Below are positions 1-5,734 of a stretch of DNA of 8,135 nt, in pieces. The stretch spans positions 1 to 8,135 of the forward strand of contig JAKAMD010000153.1 of assembly GCA_021823875.1 (NCBI GenBank). The letters are read 5' to 3'. Each line of letters begins with the position of its first letter. Position 1 is the stretch's first letter. The position numbers were made by a program, and so were the translations under genes. Below the pieces are notes generated by a model. That model had not been told where the DNA came from and did no database searches. It was given only the letters and a program-made list of their open reading frames with translations. Source of the DNA: Pseudomonadota bacterium. GTDB lineage: Bacteria > Pseudomonadota > Alphaproteobacteria > Rhizobiales > Xanthobacteraceae.

Positions 1-137
1 AGATCATCATGAGCGCATCGCAGAATTTCGACACCGCCGGCGTGTTCGCCTCGATCCTGGTGATCGGGCTGATCGGCGTCGGGCTGATGCGGCTCGGCCT
101 CGCCATCGAGCAGCATTTCGCGCGCTGGAGGCAGTAG
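1..137 (+). CDS. ABC transporter permease, C-terminal end only (partial)
   Basis: The window opens inside this gene. The open frame begins at base 3 and runs to the TAG at 135-137, giving about 44 residues. They form one last hydrophobic segment (around FASILVIGLIGVGLMRLGLA) followed by a basic cytoplasmic tail ending ARWRQ. This is how permeases of the NitT/TauT/SsuC type usually end: a final helix followed by an 'E+H/R..RW' tail. The next permease starts only 3 bp after the stop, so the two probably form the heteromeric membrane pore of one importer. The family is inferred from the tail and the neighbour; no catalytic motif is visible. The substrate-binding protein and ATPase would be expected to the left, outside the window. 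Confidence 0.75.
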   Translation, partial: IIMSASQNFDTAGVFASILVIGLIGVGLMRLGLAIEQHFARWRQ

Positions 138-140
138 CGA

Positions 141-968
141 ATGGCCGACACCGCCCTTAACGTACAGGCCTCGCAGCCGGCGGAGCGCAAGCATCGCCGC
201 GTCACGTGGCTCTCTGGCACCTTCCTGCCGCGGCTGTTCACCGGCCTGGCCATCGCCGCGATCTGGGAATTCGTGGTGCGCGGCTTCGCGCCGGCTTATG
301 TGGCGAAACCTACCACGGTGCTGCTGGCGATCCCGCGGGTGATCGTCGATCCGGCGTTCCTGACCGCGACCGGGCAGACGCTTGCCGCCGTCGCCGAAGG
401 ACTCGCCGTGACGCTGGTGTTGGGTACCATCATAGGCCTTTGGATGGGACGCAGCACCTTGTTCGACCGCATCGTGCGCCATTACATCAATGGCTTTAAT
501 GCGCTGCCGATGATCATTGCGCTGCCGCTGTTCTCGCTGTGGTTCGGCTATTCCGGCGCCGCGCGCTTCGCCACCATCATCTTCGCCGCCATCTTCGCCA
601 TCATCATGAACGTCGCCGATGGCGCGCGCTCCGTCCCGCGCGAATATCTGGAGGTCGCCCGCTCGTTCCGCTCGGGACGCTTGCGCACGCTGAAGGACAT
701 CGTGCTTCCGGCGGCCATGCCGTACCTCCTCGCTGGCATCCGGCTCGCCGCCGGCCGCGCGCTGATCGGCGCGGTGGTGGCGGAGTTCTTCCTCTCGGTC
801 GGCGGCCTCGGCTATTATATCCTCTACAATTCCCGCACCTATCATCACAACGAAGCCTTCGTCGGCGTGCTGCTCTTGGCCGGCTTCGGCGTCGGCTTCG
901 AAGTGCTGGTGCAATGGGCGACGCGGCGCTTCCTGCCCTGGTACCGCCGCGACGAAAAAGCGGACTGA
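141..968 (+). CDS. ABC transporter permease, NitT/TauT (nitrate/sulfonate/taurine-like) family
   Basis: This 275-residue inner-membrane protein forms part of the pore of an ATP-driven importer. Residues about 30-50, 75-100, 120-160, 190-215 and 235-255 are strongly hydrophobic, consistent with about six helices. The cytoplasmic EAA loop that docks on the ATPase is clear at residues 168-190: E171-x-A173, G179 and the closing V188-L189-P190. Length and layout match the family, which moves nitrate, sulfonates, taurine, pyrimidine precursors, phthalate and similar small anions, so the substrate cannot be read from this protein. The ATG at 141 is supported by a GGAGG at 127-131, inside the end of the upstream gene. 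Only 26 bp separate its stop from the hydrolase start, so the two are probably co-transcribed, and the cargo may be the hydrolase substrate or its precursor. Confidence 0.93.
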   Translation: MADTALNVQASQPAERKHRRVTWLSGTFLPRLFTGLAIAAIWEFVVRGFAPAYVAKPTTVLLAIPRVIVDPAFLTATGQTLAAVAEGLAVTLVLGTIIGLWMGRSTLFDRIVRHYINGFNALPMIIALPLFSLWFGYSGAARFATIIFAAIFAIIMNVADGARSVPREYLEVARSFRSGRLRTLKDIVLPAAMPYLLAGIRLAAGRALIGAVVAEFFLSVGGLGYYILYNSRTYHHNEAFVGVLLLAGFGVGFEVLVQWATRRFLPWYRRDEKAD

Positions 969-994
969 GTCCGGAAAACCCAAAGGAATATCCG

Positions 995-2059
995 ATGTCA
1001 TCCGACCCCTTGGTCAAGGCCGCGATCGCGCATTGGGGCCCGCGTTTCGTCGCCAATGGCGTAGTGCTCGCCGATTTCGCCGAGCTCACCGGCGCGGTGG
1101 AGACCTACAACGACTGGTGCCGGGTCTGGTCGGAGCGTGCCGCCCATCACGATGCGCTTGGCCGCGCCGAACTGACCAAGAAGCATTTCTTGACCGCCGG
1201 CGAATGCCTGCAACGCGCCGGCGTCTACTATCACTTTGCTTCCTTCCTGTTCGTGCACGACGTGCCGCAGATGAAAGTGGCGCACATGAAGGCGGTGGAA
1301 TGCCGGCAGGCGGCACTGCCGCATATGCGGCCGCCCGGCGAGCGCGTGCAGATCCCCTACGAAGGCGGCAAGACGCTGGCCGGTATCCTGCGCAAGCCGG
1401 CCGGCTACGACAAGCCGCCGGTGGTGGTGATGGCGGTGGGCCTCGATTCGACCAAGGAAGAAGGCGAAGCCTACGAAGCGCCGTTCCTGGCGCGCGGCAT
1501 GGCGACGCTGATCTTCGAAGGGCCGGGCCAGGGCGAGGCGCAATACGACTTCGCCATCCGCGGCGACTACGAGGTGCCGGTGCAGGCGGTGATCGACTAT
1601 GTCGAGACGCGGCGCGATCTCGATGCCACACGCATCGGCATGTGGGGCGTCAGCCTCGGCGGCTATTACGCACCGCGCGCCACCGCCTTCGAGAAGCGCA
1701 TCAAGGCCTGCATCGCGCTCGGCGGCCCGTTCAACTGGGCGGAGGCCTGGGATGGCCTGCCCGAGCTGACCCGCGAAGCGTTCCGCGTGCGCAGCCATTG
1801 CGCGACGCAGGAAGAGGCGAAGAAGAACGCCGCCACGCTGACGCTGGAAGGCATCGCGCAGAACATCACCTGCCCGATCTACATCGTGAACGGCCGGCTC
1901 GACCGCATCGTGCCGGCGGCCGATGCCGAGCGGCTGGCGCGCGAGGTCAAAGGTCCCGTCGAATTGATGATGATCGAGGACGGCAACCACATCGCCACCA
2001 ACCGCGCCTATCGCTGGCGCTCGCAGAGCGCGGACTGGATGGCGGAGCAGTTGCGGTAA
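995..2059 (+). CDS. alpha/beta hydrolase, 2,6-dihydroxypseudooxynicotine hydrolase-like (FrsA/DUF1100-type)
   Basis: This is a 354-residue cytoplasmic hydrolase with no signal peptide. Residues 1 to about 120 are a helical cap (WCRVWSERAAHHDALGR, YYHFASFLFVHD), and the alpha/beta-hydrolase core follows. The nucleophile elbow is G-V-S220-L-G. Asp303 (in NGRLDRIVP) and His332 (in EDGNHIAT) complete a plausible triad in the expected order. The helical N-terminal cap, the GLDSTKEE loop after the first core strands and the overall length recall the bacterial nicotine-pathway enzyme that hydrolyses a C-C bond in 2,6-dihydroxypseudooxynicotine, and related fungal polyketide-shortening hydrolases. 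That is family recall; the actual substrate is unknown. The start is ATG 995, with AAAGGA at 982-987. The frame is open upstream to 539, but only as a shadow of the permease. It sits directly behind the transporter genes, which suggests a catabolic role. An ester or amide hydrolase is the alternative. Confidence 0.88.
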   Translation: MSSDPLVKAAIAHWGPRFVANGVVLADFAELTGAVETYNDWCRVWSERAAHHDALGRAELTKKHFLTAGECLQRAGVYYHFASFLFVHDVPQMKVAHMKAVECRQAALPHMRPPGERVQIPYEGGKTLAGILRKPAGYDKPPVVVMAVGLDSTKEEGEAYEAPFLARGMATLIFEGPGQGEAQYDFAIRGDYEVPVQAVIDYVETRRDLDATRIGMWGVSLGGYYAPRATAFEKRIKACIALGGPFNWAEAWDGLPELTREAFRVRSHCATQEEAKKNAATLTLEGIAQNITCPIYIVNGRLDRIVPAADAERLAREVKGPVELMMIEDGNHIATNRAYRWRSQSADWMAEQLR

Positions 2060-2072
2060 AAAGTTCGATCCG

Positions 2073-2166
2073 CCTCATCCTGAGGAGGGCGCGAAGCGCC
2101 CGTCTCGAAGGATGGGGCGGCCCATGCGTCGAGACACGCTCCTTCGGCGCGCTCCTCAGCATGCGG
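2073..2166. repeat. palindromic intergenic repeat (CCTCATCCTGAGGAG type)
   Basis: The outer arms, CCTCATCCTGAGGAG at 2073-2087 and CTCCTCAGCATGCGG at 2152-2166, are inverted copies with 13 of 15 pairs. Inside are a second stem (GTCTCGA at 2102-2108 with TCGAGAC at 2129-2135, continued by ATGGG at 2112-2116 with CCCAT at 2121-2125) and a side hairpin, GGGCGC/GCGCCC with a GAA loop at 2087-2101. I recognise the arms as a repeat scattered between genes in Bradyrhizobium-like genomes. That is recall and was not searched. It may act as a terminator or mRNA stabiliser after the hydrolase gene, but it lacks a T-run. Confidence 0.8.
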
Positions 2167-2202
2167 CCGCTCGAGGCCTTCGGCGTAGCCTGGTGATGAC
2201 AG

Positions 2203-2217
2203 GCGGAAAAATTCCGC
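2203..2217. promoter_or_regulatory. 15-bp perfect inverted repeat upstream of the lyase gene (possible operator)
   Basis: GCGGAA-AAA-TTCCGC is a perfect 6-bp inverted repeat around a 3-bp centre, lying 33 bp before the lyase start and outside the repeat element. It could be a regulator half-site pair or a small mRNA hairpin. No -35/-10 pair can be recognised with confidence around it. Its role is inference only. Confidence 0.3.
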
Positions 2218-2250
2218 TATGGTCCGCCCGCGCTAGAACAGGAGCCCGCA

Positions 2251-3597
2251 ATGCCCTCCACCATCCTCGATTCCGCAGTATTCCGCGACATTTTCACCAC
2301 CCCGGCCATGCGGGCCGTGTGGTCGGATGAAAACCGCGTGCAGAAATATCTCGACTTCGAGGCGGCGCTGGCGCGCGCCCAGGCGCGGTTGAAGATCATC
2401 CCGCAGGAAGCCTGCGACGAGATCGTCAAGCACTGCGACGCCAAGCTGATCGACATGGCCAAGCTGAAAGAGGCGACCGAGCGCATCGGCTATCCGGTGC
2501 TGCCGGTGGTGCAGCAACTGGTGAAGCTGTGCAAGGACAAGCTCGGCGAATGGAGCCATTGGGGCGCCACCACCCAGGATATCACCGACACCGCTACCGT
2601 CATGCAGATCCGCGAGGCGCTCGATATCGTCGGCCAGGAAATCGATGCCATCTGCGATGCGCTGGCCGCGCTCGCCAAGAAATACCGCGACACGCCGATG
2701 GCCGGCCGCTCCAACCTGCAACAGGCGGTGCCGATCACCTTCGGCTACAAGATGGCAACCCTGCTCGCCTCCTTCGAACGCCACAAGCTGCGGCTCGCGC
2801 AATTGAAGGAGCGCGTGCTGGTGGGCGAATTCGGCGGCGCCGCCGGCACGCTGTCCTCGCTCGGCAAGGACGGCCTGAAGTGCCAGGTCGAGCTGATGAA
2901 AGAGCTAAAGCTCGGCCAGCCGGCGATCTCCTGGCACACGGTGCGCGATTGCATCGCCGAGGTCGGCTGCTTCCTCGGCCTGGTCACCGGCTCCTGCGGC
3001 AAGATCGCCTTCGACGTGAAGCTCATGATGCAGACCGAGGTGGAGGAGGTCTACGAGCCGTTCCATCAGGGCCGCGGTTCAAGCTCCACGATGCCGCAGA
3101 AACGCAACCCGATCTCGTCAGTCTACATCACCGCGCAGACCGCGATGGTGAAGCAACTCGTCGCCGCGCTGTTGGAAGCCCAGATCGAGGACCACGAGCG
3201 CTCCACCGGTCCCTGGGAGATCGAATGGATCGCGTTGCCGGAAATCTTCATGCTGTCGGCCGGTGCGCTAGCGCAGACGCGCTTCGTGGTGGAAGGCATC
3301 CAGGTCAACGAAAAGAAGATGCGCGAGAACATCGACATCACCAAGGGCCTGATCATGTCGGAAGCGGTGATGATGGGGCTCGGCGACCAGCTCGGCCGCA
3401 ATTACGCGCACGATCTCGTCTACGACATCTGCCGCGAGGTGGTGAAGACCGGGCGGCCGTTGATCGATCTCTTGGCGGAAAACGAGGAGATCAAGAAGCA
3501 CGCCGACCGCAAGAAGCTCGAGGCGCTGGTCGATCCGGCGAATTACCTCGGCGTCGCCGGCGAGATGGTGGACCGGGTCTTGGCGATGCGGAAATAG
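2251..3597 (+). CDS. fumarase/aspartase-superfamily lyase, 3-carboxy-cis,cis-muconate cycloisomerase / adenylosuccinate lyase-like
   Basis: This 448-residue cytoplasmic enzyme belongs to a homotetrameric superfamily that forms or cleaves C-N or C-O bonds next to a carboxylate. The conserved regions appear in order: HWGATTQDITDT at residues 103-114, GRSNLQQAVP from about 152, and the flexible signature loop GSSSTMPQKRNP at 276-287, which carries the catalytic-serine region and the Lys/Asn pair. A C-terminal helical region of the adenylosuccinate-lyase type follows (about 365-448). The 'GATxQD..DT' and 'GR..LQQA.P' wording favours the cycloisomerase (PcaB) branch over housekeeping PurB. Asn155 stands where PurB carries a catalytic His and where cycloisomerases commonly carry Trp. 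The start is ATG 2251, with CAGGAG at 2239-2244. The neighbouring hydrolase and transporter genes point to catabolism rather than purine synthesis. The reaction is not determined. Confidence 0.87.
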   Translation: MPSTILDSAVFRDIFTTPAMRAVWSDENRVQKYLDFEAALARAQARLKIIPQEACDEIVKHCDAKLIDMAKLKEATERIGYPVLPVVQQLVKLCKDKLGEWSHWGATTQDITDTATVMQIREALDIVGQEIDAICDALAALAKKYRDTPMAGRSNLQQAVPITFGYKMATLLASFERHKLRLAQLKERVLVGEFGGAAGTLSSLGKDGLKCQVELMKELKLGQPAISWHTVRDCIAEVGCFLGLVTGSCGKIAFDVKLMMQTEVEEVYEPFHQGRGSSSTMPQKRNPISSVYITAQTAMVKQLVAALLEAQIEDHERSTGPWEIEWIALPEIFMLSAGALAQTRFVVEGIQVNEKKMRENIDITKGLIMSEAVMMGLGDQLGRNYAHDLVYDICREVVKTGRPLIDLLAENEEIKKHADRKKLEALVDPANYLGVAGEMVDRVLAMRK

Positions 3598-3600
3598 CCG

Positions 3601-4065
3601 ATGGCGCTGATCGGCCGCATCATCGTCATCGCCTTCGCCATCATGGTGGCGACGCTGGCTGCGGGCGTCGCCATCACCATGGGCGTGCTGGGGCCGGAAT
3701 GGCACGCCTTCAGCGGCGATGTCGGAGAGCGCGCCGGTTTCTGGGTGGGCGTGTTTTTCGCCACCAGCTTCACCGGTGCCGTTGGCTTGCTGCCGGCGGT
3801 GATCCTGATCGTACTGGCGGAAGCCTTCAAGGTGCGCTCGCTGCTGGCTTATCTTGCCGTCGGCGCGGCCTTGATGGTGATCGGTTATTACACCAGCGGT
3901 CTGGCGCCGCCGTCTTACGAAGAATCGATCGACCATCCGCCGCCGCCGATCTCGCATGCGGCCGAGGTTGCGGCCGCGGCCGGCGCGGTGTTCGGGCTCA
4001 CTTATTGGCTGCTCGCCGGCCGCAATGCCGGTCGTTGGCGTGAACCGCGACAGATCGCGAGCTAA
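3601..4065 (+). CDS. small four-helix membrane protein of unknown function
   Basis: I do not recognise this 154-residue protein. It has four likely transmembrane segments, at about residues 7-29, 47-72, 81-97 and 120-142. Between the third and fourth lies a polar loop with a proline run flanked by His112 and His119 (DHPPPPISH). The C-terminus is short and basic (GRNAGRWREPRQ). The ATG lies 3 bp after the lyase stop and there is no strong Shine-Dalgarno sequence, so translation probably depends on ribosomes finishing the lyase gene, and the two genes form one unit. Its TAA overlaps the stop codon of the convergent minus-strand gene. It could help membrane transport or anchor the pathway, but nothing in the sequence shows a function. 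Confidence 0.75.
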   Translation: MALIGRIIVIAFAIMVATLAAGVAITMGVLGPEWHAFSGDVGERAGFWVGVFFATSFTGAVGLLPAVILIVLAEAFKVRSLLAYLAVGAALMVIGYYTSGLAPPSYEESIDHPPPPISHAAEVAAAAGAVFGLTYWLLAGRNAGRWREPRQIAS

Positions 4066-4664
4066 CGCTTGGCCCAGGCCAGCGCCGCTTCCAGGCGATC
4101 GTTGCCCCAGAACAATTCGCCGTCGGCGGTCACGAAGCTGGGCGCGCCGAAAATGCCGAGCCGCTGCGCTTCTTCCGTCTGCGCACGGAGCCGCGCCTTG
4201 ATCGCATCCGATTGCGCGCGTTCGAGCACCGGCGCCGGCTTGAGGCCGAGCGTGCTGACGATGTCGGCGACCGCGTCCACCGTGCCGATGTCGCGGCCTT
4301 CGCCGAACTCACGCGCATAGACAGCGCGGCAGAAATCCTCGCCCCAATCCTCATCCAGCGCGACCAGCGCCACCCGCGTCGCGGCGATCGTATGCTGTGG
4401 GAACGAGGGCGGCCGCTTGAACGGCAGATTGAGCTCCGCGCACAGCCGCTCCAGGTCACGCCACATATAGGCGCCCTTGGCCGGGTAGAGATTGAACGGC
4501 GAATTGTCCCAGCCCTGCGCCTTGAAGATTGGGCCCAGCACGAACGGTCGCCAGCGCAGCGTGACGCCGGCCGCCTCGGCCAGCGGCGCGATCCGCATGG
4601 CCGCTGGATAGGAATAGGTCGAGGCGAATTCGAACCAGAAATCGAGCGCAGGCGCGTCGGACAT
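4062..4664 (-). CDS. 2-hydroxychromene-2-carboxylate isomerase / kappa-class GST family protein (DsbA-like fold)
   Basis: The protein has 200 residues from the ATG at 4664 and a thioredoxin-like fold with a helical insertion. The N-terminal strand and active-site turn read FWFEFAS15-T-Y-S, where the family has a serine instead of the CxxC of oxidoreductases. That serine usually activates glutathione. The C-terminal part has G-I-F-G-A-P175-S-F-V, the cis-proline loop, followed by LFWGNDRL, both typical of the family. Characterised members isomerise 2-hydroxychromene-2-carboxylate in naphthalene breakdown, but many copies lie outside such pathways and are unassigned. An in-frame GTG at 4688 would add 8 residues and has an AAGG placed 7 nt upstream, while the ATG has no good ribosome site. 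I prefer the ATG because the family normally starts just before the LDFWF strand. The gene is convergent with its left neighbour and divergent from the PAP2 gene. Confidence 0.88.
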   Translation of the reverse strand: MSDAPALDFWFEFASTYSYPAAMRIAPLAEAAGVTLRWRPFVLGPIFKAQGWDNSPFNLYPAKGAYMWRDLERLCAELNLPFKRPPSFPQHTIAATRVALVALDEDWGEDFCRAVYAREFGEGRDIGTVDAVADIVSTLGLKPAPVLERAQSDAIKARLRAQTEEAQRLGIFGAPSFVTADGELFWGNDRLEAALAWAKR

Positions 4665-4670
4665 GCACGG

Positions 4671-4676
4671 ATTATA
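4671..4676 (-). promoter_or_regulatory. possible -10 box (TATAAT) before the isomerase-family gene
   Basis: A perfect TATAAT reads on the minus strand and ends 6 nt before the A of the ATG at 4664. Transcription would then begin at or next to that ATG, giving a leaderless message. No TTGACA-like -35 is present 16-18 nt upstream, so this is weak. Confidence 0.3.
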
Positions 4677-4749
4677 GCTTTCCGGCACCGTGCCGCCTTC
4701 CCATTTTCACAGAGCTCGGCTAGACCGCAGACCCATGCGAGCCGGCAGC

Positions 4750-4818
4750 GCATGATCCCGGACGGCATGTCCTCGACCCGGAGCAAGGATGGGTGCCGGT
4801 TTCCGGACAAGATGATGC
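4750..4818. repeat. divergent palindromic repeat (GCATGATC...GATCATGC type)
   Basis: The ends GCATGATC (4750-4757) and GATGATGC (4811-4818) are inverted with 7 of 8 pairs. The right half, GGGTGCCGGTTTCCGGACAA at 4791-4810, closely resembles the 'GGGTACCGGTTTTCGGA' core that I recall from a repeat common between genes of Rhizobiales. The left half holds extra sequence around CGGCATGTCCTCGACCCGG, so this is a longer, worn or mosaic copy. It occupies most of the upstream region of the PAP2 gene. The assignment is from memory. Confidence 0.5.
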
Positions 4819-4831
4819 GCCAAGGAGAGAC

Positions 4832-5671
4832 ATGAACCGCACCGGATTGACCATCGCACTGGGCCTTGCCGTCGTCTTCGGGCTCTTGTTCGGGCTGTAT
4901 CCGCAGCTCGACCTCGACATCGCGCGGCCATTCCACGCAGTGGTCGACGCCAATCACAACGTGTTCGCTTGGCGGCTGTCGACGCCTCTGATGATCGTGC
5001 ACAACATCGCGCTGCGGGGCGGTTTCTTGTTAGTGGCGCCGGCGGTGGTCGCGCTCATCGGCAAGCTGATCCTGCCGCGGCGGAAAATGTTGATCTCTGC
5101 CCGTGCCACCATGTTTCTGATCCTCACCATGGCGCTTGGGCCCGGGCTCTTGGTCAATGTCGCGCTCAAGGATCATTGGGGCCGGCCGCGGCCGATCGAC
5201 GTGACGCAGTTCGGCGGCGAGCAGCATTTCGTCGCCTGGTGGGATCCGCGCGGCGATTGCCCGGCCAACTGCTCCTTCGTCTCCGGCGACGTCGCCACCA
5301 CGGCCTGGACGCTCGCGCCGGCGGCGCTCGTACCACCGCAATGGCGCGCGCTCGCCTATGGCGGGGCGCTCGCACTCACCGTCGGCATGGCGGTGATCCG
5401 CATGATGGCCGGCGGGCATTTCTTCACCGACACCCTATTCGCCGGCGTGTTCACCTTCCTGCTCGTCTGGCTGATGCACGGGCTGATCTACCGTTGGCCG
5501 CGCACGCGCGTGTCCGACCGTCAGATTGAGCGCGCGCTGGAACGCTGCATGTCGGTCTGCCGCTTTGGCGCGACCTGGCTCGGCCATCGCGCCGCCGATG
5601 AGATCGCCGGCCCTGCCGACGGCGACGAGACCGATCCCCACGTCAAACGCCGCCGCCGCGGCTGGTGGTGA
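4832..5671 (+). CDS. PAP2-family membrane phosphatase with a variant second motif
   Basis: This 279-residue multi-helix membrane protein belongs to the type 2 phosphatidic-acid phosphatase family, which removes phosphate from lipid phosphates such as phosphatidate, undecaprenyl diphosphate, phosphatidylglycerophosphate or lipid A. Hydrophobic segments lie at about 5-25, 48-75, 90-110, 155-185 and 203-220. Motif 1 is K113-x6-R120-P121. Motif 3 is R190-x5-H196-x3-D200, with the nucleophile His196 intact. Motif 2, normally PSGH, reads V-S151-G152-D153. The C-terminal 55 residues are a charged tail ending in RRRRGWW. The ATG at 4832 is preferred because AAGGAG at 4822-4827 lies just upstream, and the earlier in-frame GTG at 4793 lies inside a repeat. 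It stands alone, so the lipid substrate cannot be told from context. Confidence 0.87.
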   Translation: MNRTGLTIALGLAVVFGLLFGLYPQLDLDIARPFHAVVDANHNVFAWRLSTPLMIVHNIALRGGFLLVAPAVVALIGKLILPRRKMLISARATMFLILTMALGPGLLVNVALKDHWGRPRPIDVTQFGGEQHFVAWWDPRGDCPANCSFVSGDVATTAWTLAPAALVPPQWRALAYGGALALTVGMAVIRMMAGGHFFTDTLFAGVFTFLLVWLMHGLIYRWPRTRVSDRQIERALERCMSVCRFGATWLGHRAADEIAGPADGDETDPHVKRRRRGWW

Positions 5672-5702
5672 GGTTTTGCGTGTACCCGCCTTCCTGGTGC
5701 TA

Positions 5703-5723
5703 GGATCGGCCCCGAGTCGATCC
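5703..5723 (+). promoter_or_regulatory. small hairpin abutting a ribosome binding site
   Basis: GGATCG at 5703-5708 and CGATCC at 5718-5723 form a 6-bp stem with a 9-nt loop. The stem ends exactly where the strong AGGAGG (5724-5729) of the next gene begins. It could affect initiation, or be chance. Confidence 0.25.
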
Positions 5724-5734
5724 AGGAGGGTGCC

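Noticed and set aside
998..1990. 330-codon minus-strand frame opposite the hydrolase
   Set aside because: Antisense shadow with His/Arg-rich low-complexity composition. The + strand frame has a full catalytic triad.
1033..2196. 387-codon + strand frame over the hydrolase and the repeat
   Set aside because: Out-of-frame shadow, Arg-rich, and it runs into the palindromic repeat.
2251..3597. Housekeeping purB
   Set aside because: The motif wording (GATTQD, GRSNLQQA) and the missing catalytic His fit the cycloisomerase branch better, and no purine genes are nearby.
2529..4043. 504-codon + strand frame across the lyase and membrane protein
   Set aside because: Extreme Arg/Gly/Ala content without motifs, out of frame with two well-supported genes.
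4130..5002. 290-codon minus-strand frame spanning the isomerase gene and the PAP2 start
   Set aside because: It overlaps two supported genes in other frames and crosses a repeat. Composition is Arg/Ser-rich with no motif.
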